From assembly GCA_029941865.1 (NCBI GenBank), contig JAPYTO010000041.1:1-36007 (forward strand): a stretch of DNA of 36,007 nt, read 5' to 3'. Shown in pieces: positions 17,985 to 27,144 of this stretch; position 1 is the stretch's first letter, and every line of letters begins with the position of its first letter. The translations under genes were made by a program, and so were the position numbers. Origin of the DNA: Fuerstiella sp. (GTDB lineage: Bacteria; Planctomycetota; Planctomycetia; Planctomycetales; Planctomycetaceae). The notes under the pieces were generated by a model that worked only from the letters and a program-made list of their open reading frames with translations, was not told the origin of the DNA and did no database searches.

Positions 17985-20726
17985 TTGGCTAAAAACAACT
18001 TCAACGCAACCGCTGCGATTGCTGCAACAGCACTCCTGCTTTCGGTCATTTCTGCCGCCTCTGCACAGGAAAACGCTACGGTGGCAAATCACGTTATTGT
18101 GCCTGGCTACGAACGATTTCGAGGCAACCAGTTGTCAGCCGTCGCCGCTGGCAAACTGCTGATTTCCGAATTGAACTGCCAGTCGTGTCACGGTTCCGCC
18201 CTGAAGTCCGCATTGCCCCAGCGCCAGGCGCCCATCCTGACCAATGTTGCCAACCGAGTAACACCGGAATTCCTGAAACAGTTCATCGCAAATCCGCATC
18301 ATGTCAAACCCGGAACGGCCATGCCGTCGCTTGTGTCGGGTGAGAACGCAAATCATGTGGTCGAGGCCCTGACACATTTTCTGGCGGCCGACGGAGTTGT
18401 CACGCCGGCACCTGTTTCCTCAGTTTCAATCACCCGCGGCAACCGCCTGTTCCATTCAATTGGCTGTGCCGCATGTCACGGTGACCAGCAGGCGTCGGCC
18501 ACCGAACGTCCATCCTATGCAATGCCACTGGGAAAGCTGGACATCAAGTACACCGTCGGAAGTCTGTTTACGTTCCTCAAAGATCCGCATGCCGTGCGAC
18601 CGTCGGGGCGGATGCCATCGCTGAATCTGAGTGACGAGGAAGCCCGCGACGTCGCGAACTACCTGCTGCAAAACGTCGACGTGGAGCCGAACCTGACCTT
18701 CGAGTATTTCGAGGGATCATGGCAGCAACTTCCGGATTTCGATGCACTGTCGCCGACGGCAACCGGTGCGGCTGCCGACTTTGACGTCCGCACGGCTGCG
18801 AGAAAGGAACAGTTTGCTCTGCGTTTCAGAGCGTTCCTGCACATCGCGACAGACGGTGAATACGAATTCTGGCTGGGCAGCGACGATGGCAGTCGCCTGT
18901 TGATCGATGGGACAACTGTCATCGACGTGGACGACATTCATCCCCACACAACTAAAAACGCGCGTCAAAAGTTGTCCGCCGGCGTTCACTCGGTGATTGT
19001 AGAGTACTTCGAAGCGGGCGGTGAAGAATCGCTGAAAGTCGAAATCAAGGGACCAGGTATCAATCGTCAGCCATTGGCCGGGCATGTCAGCAACAGCGAA
19101 GAACCACCGGAAGAAAGTCGCAGCTTCCAGGTCGACGCGGAACTCGTGCGGGAAGGACAGGACGTATTCAGGTCACTGGGATGCGCGTCGTGCCATCAGC
19201 ATGAGAAGATCGGCAAAAACACCTGGACGGCGAAATCAGTGCCATCGTTCGCCGAACTGAACGTGAGTAAAGGATGCCTGTCCGGTCGCTCACAGCCAGG
19301 TGTGCCGAAATTCGTGTTGAGTCAGCAACAACGCAGCGATATCGCTACGGCCATAATTTCACTGAAAACGAACACCGACGCCGCAACTCCCGCAGTCATG
19401 CAGCAGATCAGCGACGTGATGCTGACTCTCAACTGCTACGCCTGTCACCAGCGTAATAAGGTGGGCGGCGTTCCGCGAGAACACAACGATCTGTTCGCCA
19501 CCAGTATTCCCGAGATGGGCGACGAGGGCCGCATTCCGCCACACCTGGACGGCATCGGTGACAAGCTGCAGAAAAGCTGGCTGAAGCACGTCATGAACAA
19601 CGGCACAAAGGACCGTCCATACATGGCAACGCGGATGCCGAAGTTCGGTGAAAACAACGTTGGCCAGCTGATAAATCTGTTCGTCCACGCAGACGAACAG
19701 ACGGACGTCGACGACGTGCAATTTGAAGAGCCGAAACACCGTGTGATCGCCGACGCTCGACTGATGGTAGGTGATCAGGCGTTATCGTGCATCAAATGTC
19801 ACTACTTTGGAAAACACAAAGCCACCGGAATACAGTCTCTGGATCTGACCACCATGACCACCCGCCTGCGCCGCGATTGGTTTCATCGGTATCTGCTGAA
19901 TCCGCAGGCCTACCGACCGGGCACGCGCATGCCGTCGGCATGGCCCAACAATAAATCCGTCGTGCCGAAGATTCTACACGGCATGCCGTCTCAGCAGATC
20001 GAAGCCATCTGGATGTATCTGGCTGCCGGGACGAAGGCAAAGATTCCCTCCGGTCTGATCGCCAAAGCCATTGAGCTGAAACCCATCGATCGCCCCATCA
20101 TCTACCGTAACTTCATCGAGGGATTGTCGGCGCGAGGCATCGCCGTCGGCTATCCGCAGAAAGCACACATAGCGTGGGACGCAGAACAGATGAACCTGGG
20201 CCTGATCTGGCACGGAGCCTTCATCGACGCCTCAATGCACTGGGTCGGTCGTGGCCAGGGATACCAGACCCCGCTGGGCGATCACGTCATGCGTCTGACG
20301 CTGGGACAACCACTTGCCGTGCTGAAGAGCGCCAATGAACCATGGCCCACAGAATCGTCCCGCGAAACGGGCTATGCGTTTCGCGGCTATGCATTGGATG
20401 CTGACGGCCAACCTGCGTTCCGCTACGAATGGAACGGAATCACGGCCGTCGATTTTTTGGAACCTATCGCCGGTGAGGAATTCGCCTCACTGCGCAGGAC
20501 GCTGCGATTGACATCGGATAAGTCGCCCCCCCGACTCTACTTCCGAGTTATCGCGGGCAACATCGAACGGCAGGCTGATTCCTGGATGATTGACAACGCC
20601 ATTCGACTGACATTCGCCGGGACCAAACCAACGCTTCGTGAGAGTGGAGGGCAGCAGGAACTCATCGTCCCTGTGCAGTTCGACGCTGACGGAGTCGCCA
20701 CAGTCCAATACGCCATCGCATGGTAA
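17985..20726 (+). CDS. Secreted pentahaem c-type cytochrome with PA14 domain
   Basis: A 913-residue exported protein with a signal peptide at residues ~1-27 (AAIAATALLLSVISAASAQ). Five CXXCH motifs are visible: CQSCH 65-69, CAACH 161-165, CASCH 400-404, CYACH 484-488 and CIKCH 602-606. Between the second and third lies a PA14 domain (~238-348, with GEYEFWLGSDDGSRLLIDG), a carbohydrate-binding type module. The haem regions contain typical methionine-bearing GTAMPS/GRMPS/GTRMPS segments that could give the sixth ligand. Expected to act in the periplasm in electron transfer, perhaps linked to oxidation of a bound glycan by PVC dehydrogenases. The start is TTG at 17985: there is no other in-frame start nearby, and the signal peptide begins there, though no strong ribosome binding site precedes it. 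A probable terminator follows at 20781. Confidence 0.87.
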   Translation: MAKNNFNATAAIAATALLLSVISAASAQENATVANHVIVPGYERFRGNQLSAVAAGKLLISELNCQSCHGSALKSALPQRQAPILTNVANRVTPEFLKQFIANPHHVKPGTAMPSLVSGENANHVVEALTHFLAADGVVTPAPVSSVSITRGNRLFHSIGCAACHGDQQASATERPSYAMPLGKLDIKYTVGSLFTFLKDPHAVRPSGRMPSLNLSDEEARDVANYLLQNVDVEPNLTFEYFEGSWQQLPDFDALSPTATGAAADFDVRTAARKEQFALRFRAFLHIATDGEYEFWLGSDDGSRLLIDGTTVIDVDDIHPHTTKNARQKLSAGVHSVIVEYFEAGGEESLKVEIKGPGINRQPLAGHVSNSEEPPEESRSFQVDAELVREGQDVFRSLGCASCHQHEKIGKNTWTAKSVPSFAELNVSKGCLSGRSQPGVPKFVLSQQQRSDIATAIISLKTNTDAATPAVMQQISDVMLTLNCYACHQRNKVGGVPREHNDLFATSIPEMGDEGRIPPHLDGIGDKLQKSWLKHVMNNGTKDRPYMATRMPKFGENNVGQLINLFVHADEQTDVDDVQFEEPKHRVIADARLMVGDQALSCIKCHYFGKHKATGIQSLDLTTMTTRLRRDWFHRYLLNPQAYRPGTRMPSAWPNNKSVVPKILHGMPSQQIEAIWMYLAAGTKAKIPSGLIAKAIELKPIDRPIIYRNFIEGLSARGIAVGYPQKAHIAWDAEQMNLGLIWHGAFIDASMHWVGRGQGYQTPLGDHVMRLTLGQPLAVLKSANEPWPTESSRETGYAFRGYALDADGQPAFRYEWNGITAVDFLEPIAGEEFASLRRTLRLTSDKSPPRLYFRVIAGNIERQADSWMIDNAIRLTFAGTKPTLRESGGQQELIVPVQFDADGVATVQYAIAW

Positions 20727-20780
20727 GAACTCACTGCCGTGCTCAGCAGGGAGTCGACGAACAGCCAATACCGCAAATGA

Positions 20781-20810
20781 CAGGAAAATAGTATTTCCTG
20801 CATCTTTTTC
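20781..20810 (+). terminator. Probable rho-independent terminator
   Basis: Seven-base-pair stem caggaaa/tttcctg (20781-20787 and 20794-20800) with a 6-base loop, followed by catctttttc. It lies about 55 bases after the stop of the pentahaem cytochrome gene. The stem is A/T-rich and so only moderately stable. Confidence 0.5.
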
Positions 20811-20901
20811 GTGCAAGATTATCGCTTCAGGAGCGACTCAACAGGGTGCGCCTGTGCCTGCCAGGTGCCTGTGCCGTTGGCTCCAGAAGATTGACGATTT
20901 C

Positions 20902-21672
20902 ATGCAACAGGCAATCGATTCACTTCGTCCTGATGTAAACAGAAAACATTCGGCGGCTGGTTCCGCGCTTTCGATGAGGGAAGCCCCGTGGCTGAACCGC
21001 CGCGTCCCCAACGGTTTCTGGGACACTCGCGAGAACCGGCTTCGATATCTGAACTGGCTGGGGAACCGATGTGGGTTTCACGAAGCTGCCGACTGGTATG
21101 CACTACGCAAACATCACTTTCAACGGAATGGTGGCGGCGGACTTCTTCGTGACGAGTATCATTCGTCCGTTCAAAACGCGATGGCTGATTTTCTGCCCGA
21201 TCATGATTGGAAGCCATGGCTGTTTGGCAGTGCCCCGAACGGGTATTGGAAGGACCGCGATCATCGCACGATCTATCTGCATTGGCTCGGACAGAAAATT
21301 GGTGTTCAGAAAACTGAAGACTGGTACAACGTCACCGGCGCAGACTTCTTCAACCACCACGGAGGCGGACTACTGAACAACGAGTTCAATGGTTGTGTGC
21401 AGTCGGTTCTGTGTGACTATCTGCCGCGGTTCCGCTGGCGGGCATGGCTGTTCAACAGCGTTCCTCAGAGTTTCTGGCAGCACGTTAGAAACCGACAGGC
21501 ATACGTCCTCTGGCTCGGCAAACGACTCGGGTGTCGTAAACCTGATGACTGGTCCCAACTGAAGCGTGAACACTTCTGCCGCAACGGTGGTTCAGGACTT
21601 CTTGTCGGGTACTACAACGGCTCAACTCAGCAGGCAGTCGCAGAGCTGTTTCCTGAGTTGCAAGGCGCCTAG
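20902..21672 (+). CDS. Protein of three tandem ~76-residue W/DW/GGLL repeats
   Basis: Not assigned to a named family. The open frame extends upstream to 20638 within the cytochrome gene, but the first ~88 residues of it are low-quality sequence; the ATG at 20902 is preferred, with 20974 the alternative. From 20902 the product has 256 residues, of which 28-104, 105-180 and 181-256 are three tandem repeats. Shared signature: PWL..xxPxxFW, then YLxWLGxxxGxxxxxDWYxL, then FxxNGGGGLL, then YxxSxQxAxxxxFPxxxW. It has many aromatic and basic residues, no signal peptide, no membrane span. The pattern recalls repeats I have seen in algal, oomycete and some viral proteins, possibly nucleic-acid-associated; this is recall, not a search. 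It may be an acquired gene. Confidence 0.7.
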   Translation: MQQAIDSLRPDVNRKHSAAGSALSMREAPWLNRRVPNGFWDTRENRLRYLNWLGNRCGFHEAADWYALRKHHFQRNGGGGLLRDEYHSSVQNAMADFLPDHDWKPWLFGSAPNGYWKDRDHRTIYLHWLGQKIGVQKTEDWYNVTGADFFNHHGGGLLNNEFNGCVQSVLCDYLPRFRWRAWLFNSVPQSFWQHVRNRQAYVLWLGKRLGCRKPDDWSQLKREHFCRNGGSGLLVGYYNGSTQQAVAELFPELQGA

Positions 21673-21832
21673 CGCGTGCTTCCCCGCAATGCACTCGTCC
21701 GTGCAACACGCACTACAGCAGTTTTCAAAATCACGCGGTCGGTCTGTAGCGGAATTCGCCAGGAATTTCGGCAGTGACAGGTCGAAAGCCTTGGCGGCTT
21801 CCGCTACGACAAAAAGTAAAATGCTGTAAGCC

Positions 21833-22717
21833 TTATTCGGCAAACTTGCGACTGCTTGTTTTGTCCGCACCTGGAAAATCATCGGGAATCGCAACCGTTA
21901 CTTTTCCGGTCGCGGCCCATTCCGTGCCGCGTTGCAGCGTGGTGATGAAACCAACGCACTCCATCGAGTACTCAGCGTGGCCCATCGGTGTGTGAAAGAC
22001 TCGTCCCTTGCCGTACCTGACGGTAAAGATCATCGGCTCGTGACGATTCGTCACCTGGGATTCGGCCGTCGCCAGTATCTCCATATTTCGGGCCGGACCG
22101 CGCAACTGATCGTAAAGCTCATCCTGAGCGTGCAGCCACTCAACGGGCATCCCCTTTGTGATGGGATGTTCGCGGTCCCGGACGACGACTGGAAACTCCC
22201 ACTGCTTACCGTGATTTCCTCCTCGGCCGGCCGACGTATCTCGAATGACATCACCTTCGTTATTTGTATAGACGTATGGCCCACTCTTCTCGCTTCGACC
22301 GCCCCAACCGCCGAGTCCTATCATTTCGTTGTAGGCTGGCCACTCCGGAAACGAATTGTCAGCGGCGTGTACGACAACGAAACCGCCACCACCACTAACA
22401 AATCCTTCGAACGCCTTTTCGGTCTCCTTTGGCCACGGTGCCGCGCCATGTCCAAAGTTGCAGACGACCACGTCGTACTTGCCAAAATCAGGCTTGAAAT
22501 TCGGATCGGTGCCTTTTGGCGCTGCCGTCCCCACGTCGACAGTGAATAGCCTCGTAGCCTCAAGGTACGACTTCATCATCTGTGTCGTCTCTGGCCAGAC
22601 CTTATGATTGTTCTGACCATCAACAATCAATACCTTCATCGGTTCGGTCGCTGTTGCATCAACGGAACACAGCAACGAAGTTGCCAGCACGGCGGCGGCA
22701 AGGGTGATATTTTTCAT
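21833..22717 (-). CDS. ThuA-like domain secreted protein
   Basis: A 294-residue exported protein. The ATG at 22717 is preferred: it begins a clean signal peptide (MKNITLAAAVLATSLLCSVD) and has ggag about ten bases upstream; a longer frame to 22789 lacks support. The mature part matches the ThuA/trehalose-utilisation, class I glutamine-amidotransferase-like fold: KVLIVDGQNNHKVWPETT, then YDVVVCNFGHGAAPWP, then GGGGFVVVHAADNSFPEW, then HPITKGMP and a late FHTPMGHAEYS. The family is common in planctomycetes near DUF1080 and PVC dehydrogenase genes and is thought to process sugars in the periplasm; the reaction is unproven. Gene stands alone on the minus strand. Confidence 0.87.
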   Translation of the reverse strand: MKNITLAAAVLATSLLCSVDATATEPMKVLIVDGQNNHKVWPETTQMMKSYLEATRLFTVDVGTAAPKGTDPNFKPDFGKYDVVVCNFGHGAAPWPKETEKAFEGFVSGGGGFVVVHAADNSFPEWPAYNEMIGLGGWGGRSEKSGPYVYTNNEGDVIRDTSAGRGGNHGKQWEFPVVVRDREHPITKGMPVEWLHAQDELYDQLRGPARNMEILATAESQVTNRHEPMIFTVRYGKGRVFHTPMGHAEYSMECVGFITTLQRGTEWAATGKVTVAIPDDFPGADKTSSRKFAE

Positions 22718-23251
22718 GGGGGGAAGTCTCCGAAACGGTTGAAGGATACTGCAGTCCCACAAACTAACGAAAGTCGCCGCGAACCGCAAAGCTCCGCCGC
22801 AGAATCAAAAATCATTCCTGTCACGCGGACCTGCCAGCGCTGCGACTCATTCATTCGCAGAGTAACTTGCTGCACGCGTCTCCCGACCCCGCACTGTCGC
22901 GACTGCAGGTCTCACCTGCGGGTGCTGTGAGTGGCGGTGGGAGACCTGCGGTCGGTTGTTGGGCGAGGTCCGGCGACTTGCGCCCAGCGCGTGGCCCAGA
23001 GGTGTGTTGACCACGAAGCGGCGGCAATTTCCCCTGCCGTCCGTCGACTCGTTTAACCGTCGGGGCATCGCCCCGCGCTCAGCGCTGGTATCAGAACAGT
23101 ACGATGTCCTGTCCTGAACCACCAGAGCGCGGCCCGTTGGGCGACGCGGTTAAACGATTTATAACCCGCCGTCGTCCGTCGACTCGTGCACTCAGCACCT
23201 GGCTGCCTGGTCCCGAGCGGCAGCTCGCATCGGCTGGCGGGCCGTCCCGTC
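22718..23251. other. Gene-free interval with two hairpin elements
   Basis: About 534 bases between two minus-strand genes. It carries a smaller inverted repeat (gcaggtctcacc at 22905-22916 against ggtgggagacctgc at 22936-22949) and the larger one at 23050-23156, listed separately. A direct repeat cgtccgtcgactcgt occurs at about 23037 and again at about 23169, flanking the larger inverted repeat. ORFs in it are repeat artefacts. Confidence 0.5.
23050..23156. repeat. Large imperfect inverted repeat flanked by a short direct repeat
   Basis: Arm one at 23050-23099 begins cgtttaaccg and ends ggtatcagaacag; arm two at 23108-23156 is its imperfect reverse complement, beginning cctgtcctgaacc and ending cggttaaacg, with an 8-base centre. 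Internal sub-hairpins (ggggcatcgcccc) are present. The string cgtccgtcgactcgt lies just before and just after the pair. This layout suits a mobile palindromic element (REP- or MITE-like); no transposase is nearby. Confidence 0.6.
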
Positions 23252-24301
23252 TCAGGGTACCAGGTGTGCCCGTGTGGCGTACGTCCGTTTCCTGCCGGAA
23301 GGTCCAATCTGCACTGTATAACGGCTGCCATCGGCCGCTACGCTCGTCTTCACCCACTGACCTGTGCACGTCGCTGTGGTGCCAGTATTGGCAATGAATT
23401 CGGCCGGTGCCTGCAGCGCAGCATCCAGTTTAGTGTTCTGGTGCAGTTGATACATATCCTGCAGCGACTTGATTTCATGAAGTGTCTTCAGAGTCGATGC
23501 GGCACCACCCTTTGTTGGCCCGTTGCACATGATGGTGACCGTGGGATCAACCGCCAGCACCAAAGCGGGGTTATTACTGGTGGGCAGCCCGTGATGAGTG
23601 ACCATAAAAATGTCGACGGTGCCGATCGGGTTGTTAGGCGTCACCAGTTTGCCTTCGATATTCCACGTCAGGTCGCCACAGCACAGGAAGCGGAAGTCGC
23701 CAAACTGAAACAGCAGACTAAGGCTCGCTGCGTTGTCTGACCTATCGACATCGATCTGTTTGTGCCGATGGGCAAACGGGTTCTTCCGACCGTCATTCGC
23801 AATCACTTTGCGTCCTGACGCCAACACTGTTGCAGTCAGCTTCGGACTGCCGGATTTCAGCGGGACGTGGTCTCCTGCCTGCAACGCCCTGGACTGATTC
23901 TGAGACGCCGCGCGGTAGGCTGCGATTCGTGTTTCAAACAAATCATCTTCCTGCAGGGTGTCGGGAATGCCTCGATCCCAGAACGTGCCAATGCCAAATT
24001 CCGCTGCCAGCGCTGCGTGATTGCCGTAGTGGTCACGATGCCAGTGAGAAACGGCCGCGTGGTCAATCTTTGACAGGCCGGCGACGTCTCTGGCCACATG
24101 AATAATCCGATCTTTGTCGCGACCGCGATTGTCCGGATACCCCGAATCAATCAGCATCGACTCTCCGGCCGGCGTGACCAGCAGCGTCGCGGCCCCACCT
24201 TCAACGTCGATGAAATAGATATCGAGCCTGCCGTCTTTGGAATCCGCCGTAGCTGATCCGGACAATACTGAGCAAGCAATCAACGCAGCAATACATCGCA
24301 T
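23252..24301 (-). CDS. Exported metallo-beta-lactamase-fold hydrolase (ComEC/Rec2-like)
   Basis: A 349-residue protein. The ATG at 24301 is chosen since it starts a signal peptide (MRCIAALIACSVLSGSATA) and has ggagtt about nine bases upstream. The mature part is a metallo-beta-lactamase domain: metal motif HWHRDH at residues 86-91 followed by H95, a later GDLTWN with D210, and VTHHG with H236/H237. The FIDVEGGAATLLVTP opening and MLIDSGYPDN are typical of the ComEC-C-terminal-like branch, which here is a free-standing exported enzyme. Substrate unknown: candidates are nucleic-acid or phosphodiester compounds outside the cytoplasm. The next minus-strand gene upstream begins at 24828. Confidence 0.83.
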   Translation of the reverse strand: MRCIAALIACSVLSGSATADSKDGRLDIYFIDVEGGAATLLVTPAGESMLIDSGYPDNRGRDKDRIIHVARDVAGLSKIDHAAVSHWHRDHYGNHAALAAEFGIGTFWDRGIPDTLQEDDLFETRIAAYRAASQNQSRALQAGDHVPLKSGSPKLTATVLASGRKVIANDGRKNPFAHRHKQIDVDRSDNAASLSLLFQFGDFRFLCCGDLTWNIEGKLVTPNNPIGTVDIFMVTHHGLPTSNNPALVLAVDPTVTIMCNGPTKGGAASTLKTLHEIKSLQDMYQLHQNTKLDAALQAPAEFIANTGTTATCTGQWVKTSVAADGSRYTVQIGPSGRKRTYATRAHLVP

Positions 24302-24510
24302 TATGAATAACTCCGTGAGAATCAAGGCCTCTTCCCGCTCCTGTGACGCGTTTTGTACGCATCTTTGCAGCGACCAATGGAAGACGATCAACAGTCTTCG
24401 AACGCCAGCTCAATTCCGGGTTACGAGCCCGGCCCCAGGGGCATGACGAACTGAGAATCTGCATTCTACTCAGGCGGTTGGCGGAAACTACTGACCACGC
24501 GACGTCAGCT

Positions 24511-24828
24511 TCAGGACTTGATGTTAGACCAGCTGTCGCAGTATCCACACTTGAAGTCACCGCTGGGAGAAATCTCCGTACCAGCACCCAGCGCCGCGCC
24601 ACAGTGATCGCAGGCATAGTCCCCAGCTGACGACGATCGAGGCTGACTGCTATTCTGTTCTGGCGGTTGTGCCCGGTGGCGTGATTGCCGCAGAGCTTCA
24701 TCGGTGATCTGTTGTATTGTTCCTCGGTGACGAAACGCCGTAATAAACGTCATGAAGATGCCTCCGAAAACGCATAGCGCGACGACCCCGATAAAGATCG
24801 GCACGAGGGTAAACATGACGCTGTTCAT
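24511..24828 (-). CDS. Small membrane protein with C-terminal zinc ribbon
   Basis: About 105 residues from the ATG at 24828; the frame extends to 24900 but the extra N-terminus has no support. One strong membrane helix at residues ~5-30 (FTLVPIFIGVVALCVFGGIF), a short basic linker, then a zinc-ribbon-like module with CDHC at 73-76 and CGYC at 94-97. Topology would place the ribbon on one face of the membrane. No family name is recognised. It is a single gene in the same direction as the metallo-hydrolase, about 210 bases upstream of it. Confidence 0.65.
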   Translation of the reverse strand: MNSVMFTLVPIFIGVVALCVFGGIFMTFITAFRHRGTIQQITDEALRQSRHRAQPPEQNSSQPRSSSAGDYACDHCGAALGAGTEISPSGDFKCGYCDSWSNIKS

Positions 24829-25174
24829 GGTGAAACTTTCACGTGTTCTTGCCACTGATCCTGAAGTGATGAGCGACCGAAACGGGATCATCTGCCACAC
24901 AGATTGAACAATTTGCTGACTTCGGGCAACCCACGACTGATCCGCGCCTTATCAAAAATCGGATTTAACATTCCAAATCACAGGCTTCGCGTGCCGCGTC
25001 TGCCCGGCAGTTCCAGCGAAAGCGGACGGAAGAAAGGGCCCCACGGCTGATGAGTCATCGTACCGCCGTCGGATTAATCCGCCGTCGCGTTGGCGCTGCT
25101 CAGATGTTATGCTGCCCCCCTCATCGATGACGAGCATGACCGTCATCCAGTCTCCCGGTTCCAGAGGTTGAAAC
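24829..25174. other. Gene-free divergent interval
   Basis: About 346 bases between the zinc-ribbon gene (minus) and msrB (plus), expected to hold promoters for both. It contains a perfect 12-base palindrome cggattaatccg at 25070-25081, about 95 bases before the msrB start, which could be an operator or part of a dispersed repeat. Nothing else is seen. Confidence 0.4.
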
Positions 25175-25801
25175 ATGCGAAGTTGGTTTCTGGTCGCGCT
25201 GCTGTGCAGTCTGACCGCAACAGGATGTGTTAACGATGCCGGTGCGCCACCGGTAGCTTTGTCAGAACCGCCGCCGGCGCCGGTTGAGGTGGCCGCCCAG
25301 ACTGAGGTTGGATCAGGCACAAAGTCAGACGAGGGTGCAGAAATGCAGGAAGAAGTGCGGACGGAATACAACAAGCTGACGGAATATGAGGAATACGTAC
25401 TGGTCGGCAAAGGTACGGAACGAGCCTTCGTTGGGGAGTACACCGACAACAAAGATACTGGCACGTACATCTGTCGCCGCTGCAGCGCGCCGCTGTATCG
25501 GTCAGACCAGAAATTTGACAGCTATTGTGGCTGGCCTTCCTTCGACGATGAAATTAAGGGTGCCGTCACCAAGCATGTTGACGTTGACGGAATGCGGACG
25601 GAAATCGTCTGCAGCAACTGCGGAGGACATCTGGGCCATGTCTTCAGTGGCGAAGGGTTCACGGAAAAAAATACTCGCCATTGCGTCAATTCGGTGTCAA
25701 TGGTCTTCGTCCCGGAAGGAGAAAAGGCTCCACCGAAGATTCGTCTGGCCAAAGACGTGGCCGACACAGATTCACCCGCTGGCGGTTCACCTACTGAGTA
25801 A
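25175..25801 (+). CDS. msrB: Peptide-methionine (R)-S-oxide reductase, lipoprotein form
   Basis: A 208-residue protein. A lipoprotein signal peptide ends in ATGC (lipidated cysteine 18), followed by a proline/acid-rich linker to residue ~60. The rest is a full MsrB domain: the zinc-binding pairs CRRC (100-103) and CSNC (146-149), SYCGWPSF with C118 where many MsrBs have their resolving cysteine, GGHLGHVF, and the catalytic RHCVNS with C170. It reduces the R form of methionine sulfoxide in proteins; here it would act outside the cytoplasm, tethered to a membrane, to repair oxidised envelope proteins. An agagg precedes the ATG. It ends 58 bases from the convergent CBS-domain gene. Confidence 0.92.
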   Translation: MRSWFLVALLCSLTATGCVNDAGAPPVALSEPPPAPVEVAAQTEVGSGTKSDEGAEMQEEVRTEYNKLTEYEEYVLVGKGTERAFVGEYTDNKDTGTYICRRCSAPLYRSDQKFDSYCGWPSFDDEIKGAVTKHVDVDGMRTEIVCSNCGGHLGHVFSGEGFTEKNTRHCVNSVSMVFVPEGEKAPPKIRLAKDVADTDSPAGGSPTE

Positions 25802-25859
25802 TCCGGGCGGGCGGGCTGATTGGCGCCGCGTGTTTCGAGATCGTTTTGCTCGGTGCGTG

Positions 25860-26801
25860 TTACATCACAGCACCGGCATCACGCTTGTTGACCGAACTCA
25901 GATACAAAGGCTGCATACCCGGTGACGCTTTCGTTTCTTCAGGAAAGCACCGCTGCACGGCTCGCAGCAGATCGCTGCGACTGATCTGGCCTTCCAGTCG
26001 ATTTTCATGCACAACCGGAATCTGCCTGCCTGGCGATCGCTGAAACCGCTGGGCGATGGCCAGGACATCGTCAGTTCGTCGCACGCCTGAATTATCCCGG
26101 TACATCCAGGACTCCACCTTCGTCCGGAAATCCGTCGACAGCTCGGCAGTTTCAGGGCCGGCCGTCGTCGCCAATTCACGGCGGATCTTCAGGGCGGCCT
26201 GCAGCGCGTCTCGACGCGTCACTTCGCCCACCAGTTTGTCACCCCGCAGAACCATCAAACGTCGATAGTGGGTGTCATGAAAGCGGTCGAGGATTTCATC
26301 CAGACGCGTGTCTTCCGTGATTTGCCGTTCTTCAGCCCGCACCACCCACGCCGTAATACCTGAAGACGGCAACTGTTCCCAACACAGGCCGATGAAGACT
26401 CGCATCGCCGACTTCTCGGAAAACACTCCGCGAAGAGTGCCGTCTGCATCAACGACCGATGCCCCCGAGACTTTCTTCTTAAGCAACAGCTTGATACTCT
26501 GAAAAACGTCCTGTTTCGAATTAAGCACCAGACTACGACGACTCATCAAATCTGCCGCACAGATTTTCCGCAACCGCCGAGCCACTTCTGAATCTTCATC
26601 GACGCTCCCCAGATTCAGAGCCACAATGGCCGTTCGTTCAGAGAACCGCCCCACGAAATTTCCGGTCGCATCAACCACCGGCAATCCGGAGACCCGGCGT
26701 TTGATAAGTTCCTCAGTCGCCTTCGACATATGAGTTTCAGGAGACGTGACGGCAAGCCTGGTCGTCATGATTTCTTCGGCGGTGATTGTTGTTGTATCCA
26801 T
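25860..26801 (-). CDS. CBS-domain protein with four CBS motifs
   Basis: A 313-residue cytoplasmic protein without signal peptide or membrane span. It consists of two tandem CBS (Bateman) pairs: residues ~9-62 (AEEIMTTRLAVTSPETHMSK ... VSGLPVVDATGNFVGRFSER), ~80-140 (ADLMSRRSLVLNS ... VSGASVVDADGTLRGVFSEK), ~150-205 (TEDTRLDEILDRF ... RRLMVLRGDKLVGEVTRRD) and ~230-290 (VRRTDDVLAIAQRF ... RQIPVVHENRLEGQISRSD). CBS pairs commonly bind adenosine nucleotides and regulate a partner. No enzyme domain is attached, so it is likely a stand-alone sensor or regulator of an unknown partner. A cagga lies about eleven bases before the start. Confidence 0.83.
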   Translation of the reverse strand: MDTTTITAEEIMTTRLAVTSPETHMSKATEELIKRRVSGLPVVDATGNFVGRFSERTAIVALNLGSVDEDSEVARRLRKICAADLMSRRSLVLNSKQDVFQSIKLLLKKKVSGASVVDADGTLRGVFSEKSAMRVFIGLCWEQLPSSGITAWVVRAEERQITEDTRLDEILDRFHDTHYRRLMVLRGDKLVGEVTRRDALQAALKIRRELATTAGPETAELSTDFRTKVESWMYRDNSGVRRTDDVLAIAQRFQRSPGRQIPVVHENRLEGQISRSDLLRAVQRCFPEETKASPGMQPLYLSSVNKRDAGAVM

Positions 26802-27144
26802 GGGTATGTGTTTCCTGTCAGATAGGCGTTAAGAAAGTAACAGCTGTGGTCAGCTGACGTTCTTCTGATTCACAGTAACAACAACACGATGTATATGCGG
26901 AGATTCCGTAGTCAGGGGTGTACCCCTGAAGGTGAAAGGAGCCGGGCCACCTATCTTCGCAGAGGAAATCAGGCCTTCAACAACAAAATCGGCAGATAGT
27001 GATGTTGCTCGAATTGGTGGGAAATTCGACGAATTTTGCCTTGCGTAATTGCTGACGAGCTGTTCGACAATGGGGCGGGCGACACTACGATGTCTGATCG
27101 CCGAAACAACTGGACGCGAAAAGTCACGTAGTGAACCCGGAACG
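26802..27144. other. Gene-free divergent interval
   Basis: About 343 bases between the CBS gene (minus) and the membrane-protein gene (plus). A minus-strand frame ends at 26850 with a protein-like tail (IHRVVVTVNQKNVS), but its upstream part runs antisense into the membrane-protein gene and has no ribosome binding site, so it is not called. Divergent promoters are expected here. Confidence 0.35.

Noticed and set aside
20638..20901. N-terminal extension of the three-repeat protein
   Set aside because: It overlaps the 3' end of the cytochrome gene and the terminator hairpin, and its sequence is not protein-like; the ATG at 20902 is preferred.
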